DNA of 64,000 nt from assembly GCF_029223525.1 (NCBI RefSeq), contig NZ_JARHTQ010000011.1, forward strand, positions 169,146 to 233,145. The letters are read 5' to 3'. The notes under the pieces were generated by a model. The model saw only the letters and a program-made list of their open reading frames with translations, was not told the origin of the DNA and did no database searches. Below are positions 1 through 9,150 of this stretch, in pieces (the stretch's first letter is position 1; each line of letters opens with the position of its first letter). Source of the stretch: Streptantibioticus ferralitis. GTDB taxonomy: Bacteria > Actinomycetota > Actinomycetes > Streptomycetales > Streptomycetaceae. Position numbers and translations under genes: made by a program.

Positions 1-2
1 CC

Positions 3-2270
3 GAGCTGGCGTTCACCGGCCTCTGCGAGCAGATCCGCACCGGCTACCTGGAGGCAGCCGAGCACAGCCTGCCGCCTTATAACGAGGTGCTTCGTGTGCT
101 CAACCTGCCGAGGACAGGCGAGGCGAGCCCGCTGATCCGATTGTGGTTCAACGATCTCACCACGGCGAGCTGCCCGGAGGCATTCGGCGGCGCGCCTGCC
201 GTCGAGTACGACCTGCCGCCGTCCGCTGCGCTGTTCGAGGTGAACCTGTACCTGCGGCTGACCTCGGACGGGCGCTACCGGCTGCACCTGGTAACCCCGG
301 CTGGCGCGATGGAGCGGGCGGACGCCACCGCATTGCTCGACCAGGTGCGGGCCGCCGTACTGCGGGCCGCTGCTGATCCGGCCGCCCCGCTGCACGAGGT
401 GCTCGCCACCGCGCCGCGCCCCGTGGAAGGGGCACCCCCTGCCAGCACCGCGCTACCCGCAACGACCAGCGAGCTGCTGCGGCGGTGGGCCGACCGGGCT
501 CCGAACTCGGCTGCACTGGCCGACTCGGCCGGCGTGCTTGACTACCGGGCCCTGGACGCCGAGGTAGACCGAGTGGCAGACACGCTCCCCGCCGGTGCGA
601 GGATTGCCGTGCCAGCCCGGCGAGATCGCGTGTTCGTAACCCGGTTGCTCGCCTGCTGGCGGGCCGAGGCCGTGCCGGTCCTGGTGGACGCGGGCTGGCC
701 GCAGCAGCGCAGGGCCGCCGCACTCGCCGCTGCGGGCGCGACCTCGGCGTTCGACTGGACCGGAGACGGCAGCGCACAACCACTGCCCGGCGCGGCTACA
801 GAGCGAGAGCCGGTGGGACACGTATTGTTCACCTCGGGCAGCACCGGCACGCCGCTCGCCGTCGCGGTGCCGCCAGGAGCAGCCGAGTATGAGCTGGACG
901 TGCTGCGCGAGCGGTACACGATCGGGCCGGGCGACCGGGTGTCATTCCTGTCCGGCGCCGCGCACGACGTGGCGCTGCGCGACGTAGTCCTTCCTCTGCG
1001 AGCCGGTGCGACCGTGTGTATCCCGCCCCAAGAAGTGTCCGCCGACGCGGCCGCCGTGCCAGATTGGCTCGCCAAGAACAGCGTGACCGTCGCCAACGCG
1101 ACCCCGCTTCTGCTCGGCCTCGCGTTCGGGCTCACGCCTCGGCGGCTAGATGCGCTTCGCCTTGTGGTGTGCGGCGGCGCGCCGCTGTCCCGCACCACCG
1201 CCGAACTCGTCCGCACTTGCGCACCGGCGGCCACCCTGGTCAACGGCTACGGCTGCACCGAGACCCCGCAGCTTGTCACAGCTGAGGAGTTCACCCCTGG
1301 CCAGCCGCTTCCCGCCGGTGGCATACCGGTCGGAACGACGATCAGCGACCGCAGGGTGGCACTTCGCTCCGACCCCGCCGACGCCTCCGAGCAACCAGTG
1401 GGTAGGCCGGGCGAGGTCTGGGTAGCCGGGCCAAGGATAGCGTCCGGCTATCTCGGCACCGAGCTGTCGCGGCGGTACACGGTGGACAAGGCTGGGGTGC
1501 GCTGGTTTCGCACCGGCGACCTGGCCAGGAGGGATGCCGAGGGGCGGCTGCACCTCGCTGGCCGGACCGACCGGCAGGTGCTGGTCAATGGGCACCGGCT
1601 CGCGCTCGACGAGGTCGAGCTTATGGCCCGCGCGCTGCCGGGCGTGTCCGACGCCGTGGCCGCCGTAGTCGGCATGCGAACCAATGGCGGGGACAACGTT
1701 GGTGAGAGCCTGCGGCTGTGGGTGCGCCCTGGCCCTGCCACCCGGCTGACTGGTGACGATCTGCGCAGGGCGTTGCAGCAGCGGCTGCCAGCCGCCGCGG
1801 TACCGGCACGGGTGCTCGTGGTGGACCGGCTACCAACCACCACCAACCTCAAGGCCGCGGTCCCGGACGAACTGCCCGCACTGCCACAAGACGCCGCCCC
1901 CGACGAGCGGCTCCGGCTGATCGCCGAGTCGATCGCCGGTGGCCCGCTTGACCCGACGATGACGTTCTTCGCGGCAGGCTTCACCTCAGTGTCGCTGCTA
2001 CAACTCACGGCCGAACTGGCTGCGGCGATCGGACGGCCGGTGCCTCCTGTGGTCCCGTTCCGCTACCCCACCTTGCGAGCACTGTCCAACTGGTTGACAG
2101 GCAACGTTCCCGTGCCCGCACGGACCACCCAGGACCGGCCGCCTGCCGAGGTGCCATCGGCACCGTCGGTACGGCATCGGCTGCGGCAAGGCTCGGCACA
2201 GGCCTTGCGCGCCGCCCGGCTGGCGGCGCGAGCCCGGTTGTCCGCTCCATCCGACGAGGAGCACGGATGA
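3..2270 (+). CDS. Non-ribosomal peptide synthetase, 3' end (C-term–A–PCP), partial
   Basis: The reading frame is open at the left edge and codes for the last part of an NRPS. The first ~30 residues (…EQIRTGYLEAAEHSLPPYNEVLRVLN) resemble the C-terminal tail of a condensation domain or linker. An adenylation domain follows: A3 loop FTSGSTGTPLAV, A5 YGCTETPQ, A7/A8 FRTGDLARRDAEGRLHLAGR and the A10 lysine in TTTNLK. A carrier domain with the phosphopantetheine Ser in FAAGFTSVSLLQL ends the protein, with a short Arg-rich tail. Read by eye against PheA, the specificity residues are about D-V-R-N-V-G-G-Q-L; I do not recognise this code, so the substrate is unknown. There is no TE domain, so product release would need another protein. 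An IS1380 element lies 50 bases downstream of the stop. The cluster this gene belongs to is mostly outside the window. Confidence 0.9.
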   Translation, partial: ELAFTGLCEQIRTGYLEAAEHSLPPYNEVLRVLNLPRTGEASPLIRLWFNDLTTASCPEAFGGAPAVEYDLPPSAALFEVNLYLRLTSDGRYRLHLVTPAGAMERADATALLDQVRAAVLRAAADPAAPLHEVLATAPRPVEGAPPASTALPATTSELLRRWADRAPNSAALADSAGVLDYRALDAEVDRVADTLPAGARIAVPARRDRVFVTRLLACWRAEAVPVLVDAGWPQQRRAAALAAAGATSAFDWTGDGSAQPLPGAATEREPVGHVLFTSGSTGTPLAVAVPPGAAEYELDVLRERYTIGPGDRVSFLSGAAHDVALRDVVLPLRAGATVCIPPQEVSADAAAVPDWLAKNSVTVANATPLLLGLAFGLTPRRLDALRLVVCGGAPLSRTTAELVRTCAPAATLVNGYGCTETPQLVTAEEFTPGQPLPAGGIPVGTTISDRRVALRSDPADASEQPVGRPGEVWVAGPRIASGYLGTELSRRYTVDKAGVRWFRTGDLARRDAEGRLHLAGRTDRQVLVNGHRLALDEVELMARALPGVSDAVAAVVGMRTNGGDNVGESLRLWVRPGPATRLTGDDLRRALQQRLPAAAVPARVLVVDRLPTTTNLKAAVPDELPALPQDAAPDERLRLIAESIAGGPLDPTMTFFAAGFTSVSLLQLTAELAAAIGRPVPPVVPFRYPTLRALSNWLTGNVPVPARTTQDRPPAEVPSAPSVRHRLRQGSAQALRAARLAARARLSAPSDEEHG

Positions 2271-2320
2271 TGCGTCAGGGCAGGTGGTTGGTAGAAAGCG
2301 CATCCTGAGTGTGTGTCTAA

Positions 2321-2338
2321 CCTCGTGCTTTCACGAGG
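2321..2338 (+). repeat. Left terminal inverted repeat of IS1380 element
   Basis: The sequence CCTCGTGCTTTCACGAGG matches the reverse complement of 3975-3992 at 13 of 18 positions. It is preceded directly by the CTAA duplication. Confidence 0.8.
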
Positions 2339-2367
2339 CGGCCTGTCCGAGACTTGATCACAAAGGT

Positions 2368-2440
2368 GAGAAGTGCTCCTGACCTGCAACGATAGGACTT
2401 TTCGAGGGTCCTGTCCGTTGCTGTCGAGGGAGCACTTCTC
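2368..2440 (+). promoter_or_regulatory. 12-bp inverted repeat enclosing the transposase leader
   Basis: GAGAAGTGCTCC (2368-2379) and GGAGCACTTCTC (2429-2440) are perfect inverted repeats separated by 49 nt. The second arm contains the likely ribosome binding site and ends two bases before the GTG start at 2443. A transcript entering from the left flank would fold and hide this start, while a transcript begun inside the loop would not. Such structures are known to protect insertion sequences from activation by outside transcription; that role here is inferred. Confidence 0.5.
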
Positions 2441-2442
2441 AA

Positions 2443-3820
2443 GTGAAGAAGCGTATCGGGTCGTACCCGCGTATCTGTGTAGAGGGCGGTGGTCGCGGGG
2501 TGGTCTCGCAGGCCGGGGCCGTGCTGCTGATTGAGACGGTGCGCAAGACCGGGCTGGATCAAGCGATATCGGCGGCGCTGACGCCGTGGCGTAAGACTCG
2601 GGCGGTGCATGAGCCGGACAAGATCCTGCTGGATGTGGCGCTTACGGTCGCCCTCGGCGGGGACTGCCTGGCGCATGTCGGGCTGCTGCGGGCTGAGTCG
2701 GCCGTGTTCGGGCCGGTGGCCTCCGACCCGATCGTCTCCCGGCTGATCGATATGCTCGCCGCGAGCGGGACGCGAGCCCTGGACGCACTGCGCACGGCCC
2801 GTGCCGAAGTCCGTGTATATCTGTGGCAGTTGGCGGGTGACCGGGCACCGGATGCCGGCGGACAGGTGATCGTGGACATCGACGGGGTGCTGGTAGTCGC
2901 GCACTCCGACAAGCAGGATGCGGCCGCGACCTGGAAGAAGACCTTCGGCCATCACCCGCTGATGGGCTTCGTCGACCACGGCAGGGGTGGCAGCGGTGAG
3001 CCGGTGGTCGGGTTGCTGCGGCCCGGCAACGCAGGCTCCAACACCGCCGCCGACCACATCACCGCTGCTCAACTGGCCCTGCCTCAGTTGCCGAAGAGGT
3101 ATCGGCGTGGACGAAAGACGCTGATCCGTACTGATTCCGGCGGCGGCACGCACGAGTTCGTTGCCTGGCTCGCCCAGCGCGGGCCGGTGGCTGTCGTACT
3201 CGGTCGGCATGACTATCACCGACGCCATCCACCACGCCGTCTTGAAGGTCCCCGCCTCGGCCTGGGCACCGGCTATCGAGCCGGACGGCGAGATCTGCGA
3301 CGCCGCCTGGGTCGCCGAACTCGACGCCGATGTCCTGAAAGGCTGGCCGAAGGGCATGCGGCTGATCGTCCGCAAAGAACGACCTCATCCCGGTGCCCAG
3401 TTGCGTTTCACCGACGCCGAGGGACTGCGGCTGACCGCGTTCGCCACCAACACCACCCACGCGCCGATCGCCGCGCTCGTGCTGCGGCACCGCCAGCGCG
3501 CCAGAGCCGAGGACCGCATCCGCGCTGCCCGCGTCACCGGTCTGCGCAACCTGGCCCTCCGCGACGCCACACAGAACCAGATCTGGTTGGAGATCGTTCA
3601 GATCGCTCGTGACCTGCTCGCCTGGATGCCAATGCTCGCCCTCACCGACACAGCCCGGCTCTGGGAACCGCGCCGGCCGCGACTGCGGCTGTTCTGCACC
3701 GCCGCCCAGCTCGTCACCACGGCACGGCGCCGCATTCTCCGCCTCGCCGCCCACTGGCCCTGGACCGACGTGATCACCAGTGCGATTCAGCGACTGGCAG
3801 CCCTACCGCAGCCCGGCTGA
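2443..3820 (+). pseudogene. IS1380-family transposase, frameshifted
   Basis: This is a DDE transposase of the IS1380 type. The first frame (from GTG 2443) gives MKKRIGSYPRICVEGGGRG through the first catalytic region (VIVDIDGVLVVAHSDKQ) and a second (TLIRTDSGGGTHEFVAWLAQRG). At about 3185-3195 homology jumps to the next frame (LSYSVGMTITDAIHHAVLKVP) and runs to RLAALPQPG at 3820. Joined, the two parts give about 458 residues, the normal family length, so one base has been lost or gained. IS1380 elements normally use a single uninterrupted ORF, so I treat this as a disabling mutation rather than programmed frameshifting. Confidence 0.85.
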
Positions 3821-3974
3821 CCAGCAACATCCCTGTCCCGACGAGCCTGATCACCCTGCCGGAGCCGTGGAAGCCGGAGCTCACCCGGCGCGACAGCCGG
3901 GCCCCAGCCACACCCACCTGCCGAAAACCCCGACCCCAACAAGGCAGAAAGGGTCCGTCAACAAGCTGACGAAC

Positions 3975-3992
3975 CCTCACGCAAGATCGAGG
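3975..3992 (-). repeat. Right terminal inverted repeat of IS1380 element
   Basis: The reverse complement reads CCTCGATCTTGCGTGAGG and pairs with the left end. It is followed directly by the second copy of CTAA. Confidence 0.8.
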
Positions 3993-4227
3993 CTAAGAGG
4001 ATGTTTTTCGCCTTCAACGCCCCCTTATTTCCCGGGTTTTGCGGTGTAGGGACGCGGTGTTGGTGGGATTGCCGGTGTGGTTGAGTCTCATTGGTCGCGT
4101 GGAGTGACAGGTGGGGTGGGATGAGGCTTGCACCTGTCTCATCCCGAACTGCCCGGCGTGGGACCGTGCCTCCATGGTCGTATCCCCACGCCTGGGCGCA
4201 CTCGCACACCGGCGGTACGTCCAGGTC

Positions 4228-4922
4228 ATGGCTGAGCGTGGCTGCTATCCAAGTGATCTGTCCGATGCTCGTTGGGAGTTGATCGAGCCGGTGCTGGCTG
4301 CCTGGCGGGCCGAGCGTCGGCGGCATGCCCTGGACATCGGCCGCCCGCCCGAGCACGAGCTGCGCGAGATCATGAACGCGATCTTGTACGTAGACCGAAC
4401 CGGCGTGCAGTGGCGCTACCTGTCCCACGACTTCCCTCCCTGGGAAACCGTGTACGGCTACTTCGCCAAGTGGCAAAAGGACGGCGTGTTCGCCCAGCTC
4501 AACGGCCTGCTCAGGGAGTTGGTGCGGCAGAAGGGCGGGCGGAGTGCGAGCCCGTCGGCCTGTGTGATCGACGCGCAGAGCGTCAAGGCCTCCACCAGTG
4601 CCCCCGCCACGAGTCAGGGCACGGATGCGGGCAAGAAGATCGTGGGCAGGAAACGCAGCATCGTCACCGACACCCTCGGCCTCCTGCTCGCGGTCCTGGT
4701 CACCGCCGCCAGCGTCCAGGACTCCGTGGCCGGCACCCAGCTGCTCGATCAGGTCGCCGCCGCCCACCCCACGATCCGCAAGGTATGGGTCGACGGCGGC
4801 TACCGCCAGCACCTCGTCGAGCACGCCGCCACCCTCGGCATCGACCTGGAAATCGTCCAACGCCCACTCGGGACCAGGGGATTCACCCCGATCCCGAAAC
4901 GCTGGGCGGTGGAGCGGACCTA
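4228..4922 (+). CDS. IS5-family transposase, 5' exon (interrupted by group II intron)
   Basis: From ATG 4228 the frame gives MAERGCYPSDLSDARWELIE, the usual N-terminus of IS5-type transposases. It runs through the DDE-fold segments CVIDAQSVKAS, GRKRSIVTDTLGLLLAV and VWVDGGYR to RWAVERT. The family normally continues FGWLM..RRLARDYE, but here the frame meets a stop at 4921-4923 formed at the junction with the intron. The missing C-terminus reappears at 7343. The unspliced gene therefore makes only a truncated protein of about 231 residues that lacks the last catalytic Glu region. Confidence 0.85.
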
Positions 4923-5456
4923 GTGCGCCACGAGGCGCTCTGTTTGTATCCCCGGCTCAGCCGGGAGGAACGCGGAAGGAGGTTCCTGGGCCAGATGACT
5001 TACCTGGATCCGAAAGGTGAAGGGGACAACAGCATGTCAGAAAACCAGTGACCGGGACCAGTTGTCAGGGACGGTGTGCTGGGGGGCCCGCGCGATATGG
5101 CGAAGACTGGATTGTTTGAAGCCCAATCTCCAGAAGATGCAAGTTCCCATCCGCCGGAAAGACGACTGAAACCGGCGCCGCGCTCTGCACTGGACTCGTG
5201 GGTTGTCCGGTGCACTTCCGGGGCTCGGAGCGATGCCCAACGAGGGCATTCAAGGAGATGAGTGGGACGCCTAAGTCGCGCTAGAACGTGCGAACAGAGA
5301 CGAACGTGGGATCGCCTACGGGACGTGAGTCCTATGGCGACGGAGGCCCCGTAGTAGTCGCCGGAGTAACGCCCGGCCAAGGGGGACGGGAAAGCCGTCC
5401 GCATCGGGAGAAGGGGGCCAGGTGATTCGGACACCGAGACTCGGGAGGTATGCGAA

Positions 5457-7238
5457 ATGCAGAGCGCCGAAACGGTGCTGGGTGTCCTGCGTGATCGCGG
5501 CAGGCGTGGCCTGCCGTGTGATGAACTGTATCGACAGATGTCCAACCCGCAGTTATATCTGCTGGCTTATGGGCGCATCTACGCCAACCACGGCGCGATG
5601 ACGCCCGGAGTCACGAAGGAAACAGTGGACGGCATGTCTCAGCGGAAGATCGGACGCATCATCGATGCGATGCGCCACGAGCGATACCGATTCCGTCCAG
5701 CACGCCGCGTGAACATCCCGAAGAAGAACGGGGCAACGCGGCCACTGGGGTTGCCGACATGGTCGGACAAGCTTGTCGGCGAAGTGGTACGCCTTCTACT
5801 GGAAGCGTATTACGAGCCGACATTCTCCGACCACTCCCACGGGTTCCGGCCCAGGAAGGGATGCCACACCGCCCTGCGCGAGGTGGCTCACACCTGGACC
5901 GGAACTTCTTGGTTTGTTGAGGGTGATATCGCCGACTGTTTCGGGAGTTTGGATCATCAGGTCCTGCTCTCGATTCTTGGCGAGAAGATCCACGACAACC
6001 GGTTCCTGAGGTTGGTGCGCAACATGCTGACGGCCGGATACGTGGAGGACTGGAGGTGGGGAGCCACGCTCTCCGGAGCACCACAAGGCGGAGTGGCCTC
6101 CCCGGTCCTGTCCAACATCTACCTGCACAAGTTGGACGAGTTCGTCGAGGAAGTTCTGACTCCGGAATACACCCGAGGGGAACGCCGGGCTCGCAACCCG
6201 GAGTACCTCGCGGTGGCCAACACGCTGGCAAGGGCACGCCGGCGCGGTGACAGGGCTGAGTCCCGCAGACTGCGCCAGCGGATGCACAGTCCGCCGAGCT
6301 CCGATCCTGATGATCCGGGGTTCAGGCGGCTTCGCTATGTCCGCTATGCAGATGACCACCTGCTCGGGTTCACCGGGCCGAAGGTCGAGGCCGAAGAAAT
6401 CAAACAGCGACTGGCGACGTTCCTGCGCGAAGAACTCAAGCTGGAACTCTCCGAGAAAAAGACGCTGATTACCCATGCCCGCACCCAGGCGGCACTGTTC
6501 CTCGGCTACGAGATCACGACTCAGCAGAACAGCAGCAAAGTCACCCGCGGCCGTCGTGTGGTCAACGGGCAGATCGCGCTGCGTGTCCCACTGGATGTGA
6601 TCAAGGCCAAGTGTTCCCCCTACCTTGCTCACGGAAAACCCGCGAAGCAACCGGCCCTGATGAACAGCAGCGACCACGCTATCGTCGCCACCTTCGGGAC
6701 CGTCTACCGGGGAATCATCCAGTATTACCTGCTTGCCGGTGACGTCTACCGGCTGCACCGCCTGCGATGGGTCATGGAGACCTCGATGCTCAAGACCCTT
6801 GCGGGCAAGCACCGTTCAACGGTGTCGAAGATGGCAGCGAAGTATAAAACCACCTTCGAAACGCCAAGCGGACCACGTATCGCTTTCGAGGCCCACATTG
6901 AACGGAAGAACAGGAAACCACTGGTAGCACGGTTCGGTGGTATTCCACTCCAACGACAGCGGGCGGCGGAACTTGCCGACCGCGAGCCGGTCCGAGTGGA
7001 CTATCCGCAGAAGGAACTCATCGCGAGACTTCTGGCGGATTCCTGCGAGATCTGCGGAAGCAAGGGCAATGTGCAAGTGCACCATGTCCGCGCGCTCGCC
7101 GACCTCGCACATGCCGGATGGCAGCCTTCTGACTGGGCGCGCGTCGTGCTTCACCGGCGACGCAAAACCGTCGTGGCCTGCGACACCTGCCACGACCGAA
7201 TCCACTCAGAACAGCCTGCCAAATCACTCACGCAGTAG
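5457..7238 (+). CDS. ltrA: Group II intron-encoded reverse transcriptase/maturase/HNH endonuclease
   Basis: This multifunctional protein of 593 residues promotes splicing and retrohoming of the intron around it. The RT palm blocks are visible: RVNIPKKNGATRPLGLPTW, DHSHGFRPRKGCHTAL, FVEGDIADCFGSLDH, GAPQGGVASPVLSNIYLH and the intact catalytic YADD (YVRYADDHLLGF, about residue 300). About 50 extra residues lie between the QGG block and YADD. A maturase (X) region follows. The C-terminus has an HNH/zinc-type endonuclease: CEICGSKGNVQVHHVRALADL then CDTCHDRIH, with all Cys/His present. ATG 5457 is preceded by GGGAGG at 5444-5449. All catalytic motifs look intact, so this intron may still be mobile. 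Confidence 0.93.
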   Translation: MQSAETVLGVLRDRGRRGLPCDELYRQMSNPQLYLLAYGRIYANHGAMTPGVTKETVDGMSQRKIGRIIDAMRHERYRFRPARRVNIPKKNGATRPLGLPTWSDKLVGEVVRLLLEAYYEPTFSDHSHGFRPRKGCHTALREVAHTWTGTSWFVEGDIADCFGSLDHQVLLSILGEKIHDNRFLRLVRNMLTAGYVEDWRWGATLSGAPQGGVASPVLSNIYLHKLDEFVEEVLTPEYTRGERRARNPEYLAVANTLARARRRGDRAESRRLRQRMHSPPSSDPDDPGFRRLRYVRYADDHLLGFTGPKVEAEEIKQRLATFLREELKLELSEKKTLITHARTQAALFLGYEITTQQNSSKVTRGRRVVNGQIALRVPLDVIKAKCSPYLAHGKPAKQPALMNSSDHAIVATFGTVYRGIIQYYLLAGDVYRLHRLRWVMETSMLKTLAGKHRSTVSKMAAKYKTTFETPSGPRIAFEAHIERKNRKPLVARFGGIPLQRQRAAELADREPVRVDYPQKELIARLLADSCEICGSKGNVQVHHVRALADLAHAGWQPSDWARVVLHRRRKTVVACDTCHDRIHSEQPAKSLTQ

Positions 7239-7246
7239 TCACTGGA

Positions 7247-7281
7247 GAGCCGGATGACAGGGAAACCGTCATGTCCGGTTC
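7247..7281 (+). ncRNA. Group II intron domain V hairpin
   Basis: A 35-nt hairpin begins GAGCCGG and ends CCGGTTC, with the inner stem GACGG/CCGTC type pairing closed by a GAAA-like tip. This is the most conserved part of group II ribozymes. It lies just after the stop codon of the reverse transcriptase. Confidence 0.85.
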
Positions 7282-7342
7282 GGCGGGAGGCCGCGCGGAA
7301 AAGGACCCGTCCCGACGGGCACCTCGCCGCGCGGCCCACCCA

Positions 7343-7519
7343 TCCGGATGGCTCATGCTTCACCGCCGCCTGGCCCGCGACTACGAGACGCTTCCGGCCT
7401 GCTCCGAAGCCATGATCCACGTCGCGATGACCGACCTCATGGCCCGCCGCCTCACCGGCGAGAACACCATCTCCTGGCGAGACCCTGCAAAACCGCATCA
7501 ACCACAGATTCCGGGATGA
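7343..7519 (+). CDS. IS5-family transposase, 3' exon
   Basis: This frame reads SGWLMLHRRLARDYETLPAC and on to LMARRLTGENTISWRDP before a stop at 7519. It is exactly the C-terminal part missing from the exon ending at 4922. No start codon belongs to it. It can only be expressed after intron splicing joins it to RWAVERT. The exact 3' splice junction is not resolved; it lies between about 7335 and 7345. Confidence 0.85.
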   Translation, partial: SGWLMLHRRLARDYETLPACSEAMIHVAMTDLMARRLTGENTISWRDPAKPHQPQIPG

Positions 7520-7600
7520 AACAACGGGAGAAAACGACCTCTAAGGGTGCGCAGATAATCAAGGTGTTGCTTCCGTGGATCTGGCTCCTTGATGGAGACT

Positions 7601-8035
7601 CTCGTGATCAACTCGCCTTGAAAATTCGCGGTGTTGTTCCCGTACCTGGACGAGCGTCAGCGCCGTCTGCTGATGGGGGCCGAGGCTCGGATCCTGAGGC
7701 ATGGCGGGATCCGGGTTGTCGCGCAGGCGGCCGAGGTCAGCGAGACCACGGTCCGCAAGGGCGTCGTCGAGCTGGAAGCCGGTGCGGAGCCTTTGGGCCG
7801 GGTCCGCCGCCCCGGCGACGGGCGTAAGAGGGCTGCTGCGGTGGATCCGGGGTTGCGACCTGCACTGTTGGCGTTGGTCGAGCCGGACATGCGCGGGGAC
7901 TCGACCTTTCCGCTGCGCTGGACGACAAAGTCGACGCGCAAACTCGCCGAAGAACTCACCCGGCAAGGCCACCGCGTCTCCGCGGACAAACCGACGCCGA
8001 GGGCGCCACCGCCATCGCGGACCGGGCCAGGATGC
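7601..8035 (+). pseudogene. ISAzo13-like transposase remnant (N-terminal part)
   Basis: The frame reading FPYLDERQRRLLMGAEARIL, then GGIRVVAQAAEVSETTVRKG (helix-turn-helix) and PLRWTTKSTRKLAEELTRQG resembles the N-terminal third of ISAzo13-type transposases. After about SADKPTPR the similarity stops and the rest of the gene is absent. No start codon with a ribosome binding site is evident. The remnant begins right after the TAA that marks the right edge of the IS5 element, so it was the neighbour of the NRPS end before the two insertions. Confidence 0.6.
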
Positions 8036-8139
8036 ACCGGGACCTGAGGATCCTGCGTCCGGACGACGAGCACGCCACGGAGTCGGCGCGCCCCCGGCGG
8101 CGGACCACCGGGAGTGGCGGCGGCATTGAGCCGCGGGAA

Positions 8140-8539
8140 CGTCCCCTCGCTGGCCGGCCGCGGCGCCGAGGCCGTGAAGGACGCGATCGCCGCCACGATC
8201 GCCAAACTGCCCGAAGCCGCTGCGCGGGTCGTTGACCTGGGACCGCGGTAAGGAGCTGGCCCAGCATTGCCCAACTCCTCATCGAAAACGGCTGCCTGTC
8301 TACTTCGCCGACCTGCACAGCCCTGGCAACGTGGCGCGAACGAGAACACGAACGGATTGCTGCGCCAGTACTTCCCGAAGGGCACCGATCTGTCGCGCTG
8401 GGACGCCGGTAAGCTCGTGGCGGTGGCTCTCTCACTCAACAACAAGCCCCGCAAAACCGTCGGTTGGAGGACGCCCGCCGAAGCTCTGTATGAGCATCTA
8501 CTATCGGTCCAGGACGACGTTGTTGCGACGACCGGTTGA
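8140..8539 (+). pseudogene. IS30-family transposase remnant (C-terminal part, frameshifted)
   Basis: One frame reads SLTWDRGKELAQHC…PVYFADLHSPG (about 8226-8325). After a frameshift another reads PWQRGANENTNGLLRQYFPK and TPAEALYEHLLS to the stop at 8539. WDRGKE and SPWQRG.NENTNGLLRQY are signature motifs of the IS30 catalytic core, including the last catalytic Glu. The N-terminal half is missing. It is a decayed fragment and not a functional gene. Confidence 0.75.
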
Positions 8540-8884
8540 GTCCGGGATCGCTGCCGCGGTCAGTGTGAAAGATGACCCCGTCGACGTACCCGCCGCGGGT
8601 GACGGCGGCCATCTGCAGCGACGCGACGGCCGGGGCCGCGTCGCGGTGGCGGTCGTGCGGCCAAGCATCCGGCGGGAGAACAGGTCCCCGACGGTGGCGA
8701 GGTGGAGCGACCCCTCCTCGGTGTCGATCTGCGTGACGTCCCCGCACCACAGCACGTCGGGGGCGACGGCGGTGAAATCCCAGTGCACCAGTTCCCGGGC
8801 CGCGGGCCGAGCCCCCGGCCGGGTCAGCCCCCGCCGCCGCGCTTCCCCTCCCCGGACGACTCTTGCCCGTCCCCTGCCGTTCAT
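8537..8884 (-). pseudogene. IS3-type transposase (rve domain) remnant
   Basis: On the minus strand the frame reads RRGLTRPGARPAARELVHWD, then DVLWCGDVTQIDTEEGSLHL and ATVGDLFSRRMLGRTT. This is the start of an integrase-type (rve) catalytic core with the first catalytic Asp in GDVTQI. Later pieces (GYVDGVIFHTDRGSD) are in other frames. Both ends of the gene are missing. It abuts the carrier-protein gene that starts at 8899. Confidence 0.7.
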
Positions 8885-8898
8885 GATCTGCTGACTCC

Positions 8899-9150
8899 AT
8901 GCGGCCTGAATTCGATAAGGCGAAGATGCGGCAACTTGTCACGGAGCAGGTGGAGGCATTAGTAGGGAAGCCCGTCAGGCAAAGCGACGACCTGTTCGAT
9001 CTCGGCCTCACGTCGGTCAATGCGGCTCGGCTCATCACCTGGATTCAAGAGACATTCGGCGTGGCAGTGGGCCTGCGAACCGTCTTCGAAAGGCCTGAAA
9101 TCGGATTGCTCGTCGCGGCCATCACGCAGCGTCACTGCTCGGGAGATTAG
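8899..9150 (+). CDS. Stand-alone acyl/peptidyl carrier protein
   Basis: This small protein (83 residues, or 74 if it starts at ATG 8926) has the four-helix carrier fold. The phosphopantetheine site is in DLGLTSVNAARL, with the Ser aligned to the usual LGxDSL. Helix 1 (KMRQLVTEQVEALVG) and the C-terminal helix (RPEIGLLVAAIT) are complete, so the domain is whole. ATG 8926 has a better upstream purine stretch (AAGGCGAAG) than ATG 8899. An IS3 remnant ends directly before it, so it could also be the surviving end of a larger NRPS. The next genes are two thioester-type hydrolases, so it probably carries their substrate. Cargo is unknown. Confidence 0.8.
   Translation: MRPEFDKAKMRQLVTEQVEALVGKPVRQSDDLFDLGLTSVNAARLITWIQETFGVAVGLRTVFERPEIGLLVAAITQRHCSGD

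Larger units (their letters stand above)
2321..3992 (+). mobile_element. IS1380-family insertion sequence, complete ends, 1672 bp
   Basis: The element has imperfect 18-bp terminal inverted repeats (2321-2338 and 3975-3992, 13 of 18 matching, both starting CCTCG) and an exact 4-bp target duplication CTAA (2317-2320 and 3993-3996). CCTC-type ends and 4-bp duplications are typical of the IS1380 family. It carries one transposase gene, broken by a frameshift, so this copy is probably no longer autonomous. It lies immediately left of an IS5-family element and shares the CTAA/TAA boundary with it. Confidence 0.88.
4923..7340 (+). ncRNA. Group II intron (ribozyme) inserted in IS5 transposase
   Basis: The 5' end at 4923 begins GTGCG, the conserved group II intron start. 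The 5' structured region (4923-5456) precedes an intron-encoded protein (5457-7238). Domain V is recognisable just after it, and a GC-rich hairpin for domain VI follows (arms near 7289-7298 and 7327-7336). The flanking exons together make one continuous IS5 transposase, which strongly supports the insertion. The 3' boundary is uncertain by about 10 nt: taking GTGCG as the first base and keeping the exon frame gives an end that does not match the usual AY. Confidence 0.82.
3997..7541 (+). mobile_element. IS5-family (IS1031-type) element carrying a group II intron
   Basis: The left end reads GAGGATGTTTTTCGCC and the right end, reverse complemented, GAGGTCGTTTTCTCCC (about 11 of 16 matching). 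TAA lies outside both ends (3994-3996 and 7542-7544), which fits the TNA target duplication of the IS1031 group. The element is about 3.5 kb instead of the usual ~0.9-1.1 kb because its transposase gene is interrupted by a group II intron of about 2.4 kb in the same orientation. If the intron splices, the transposase message would be restored. Confidence 0.82.
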
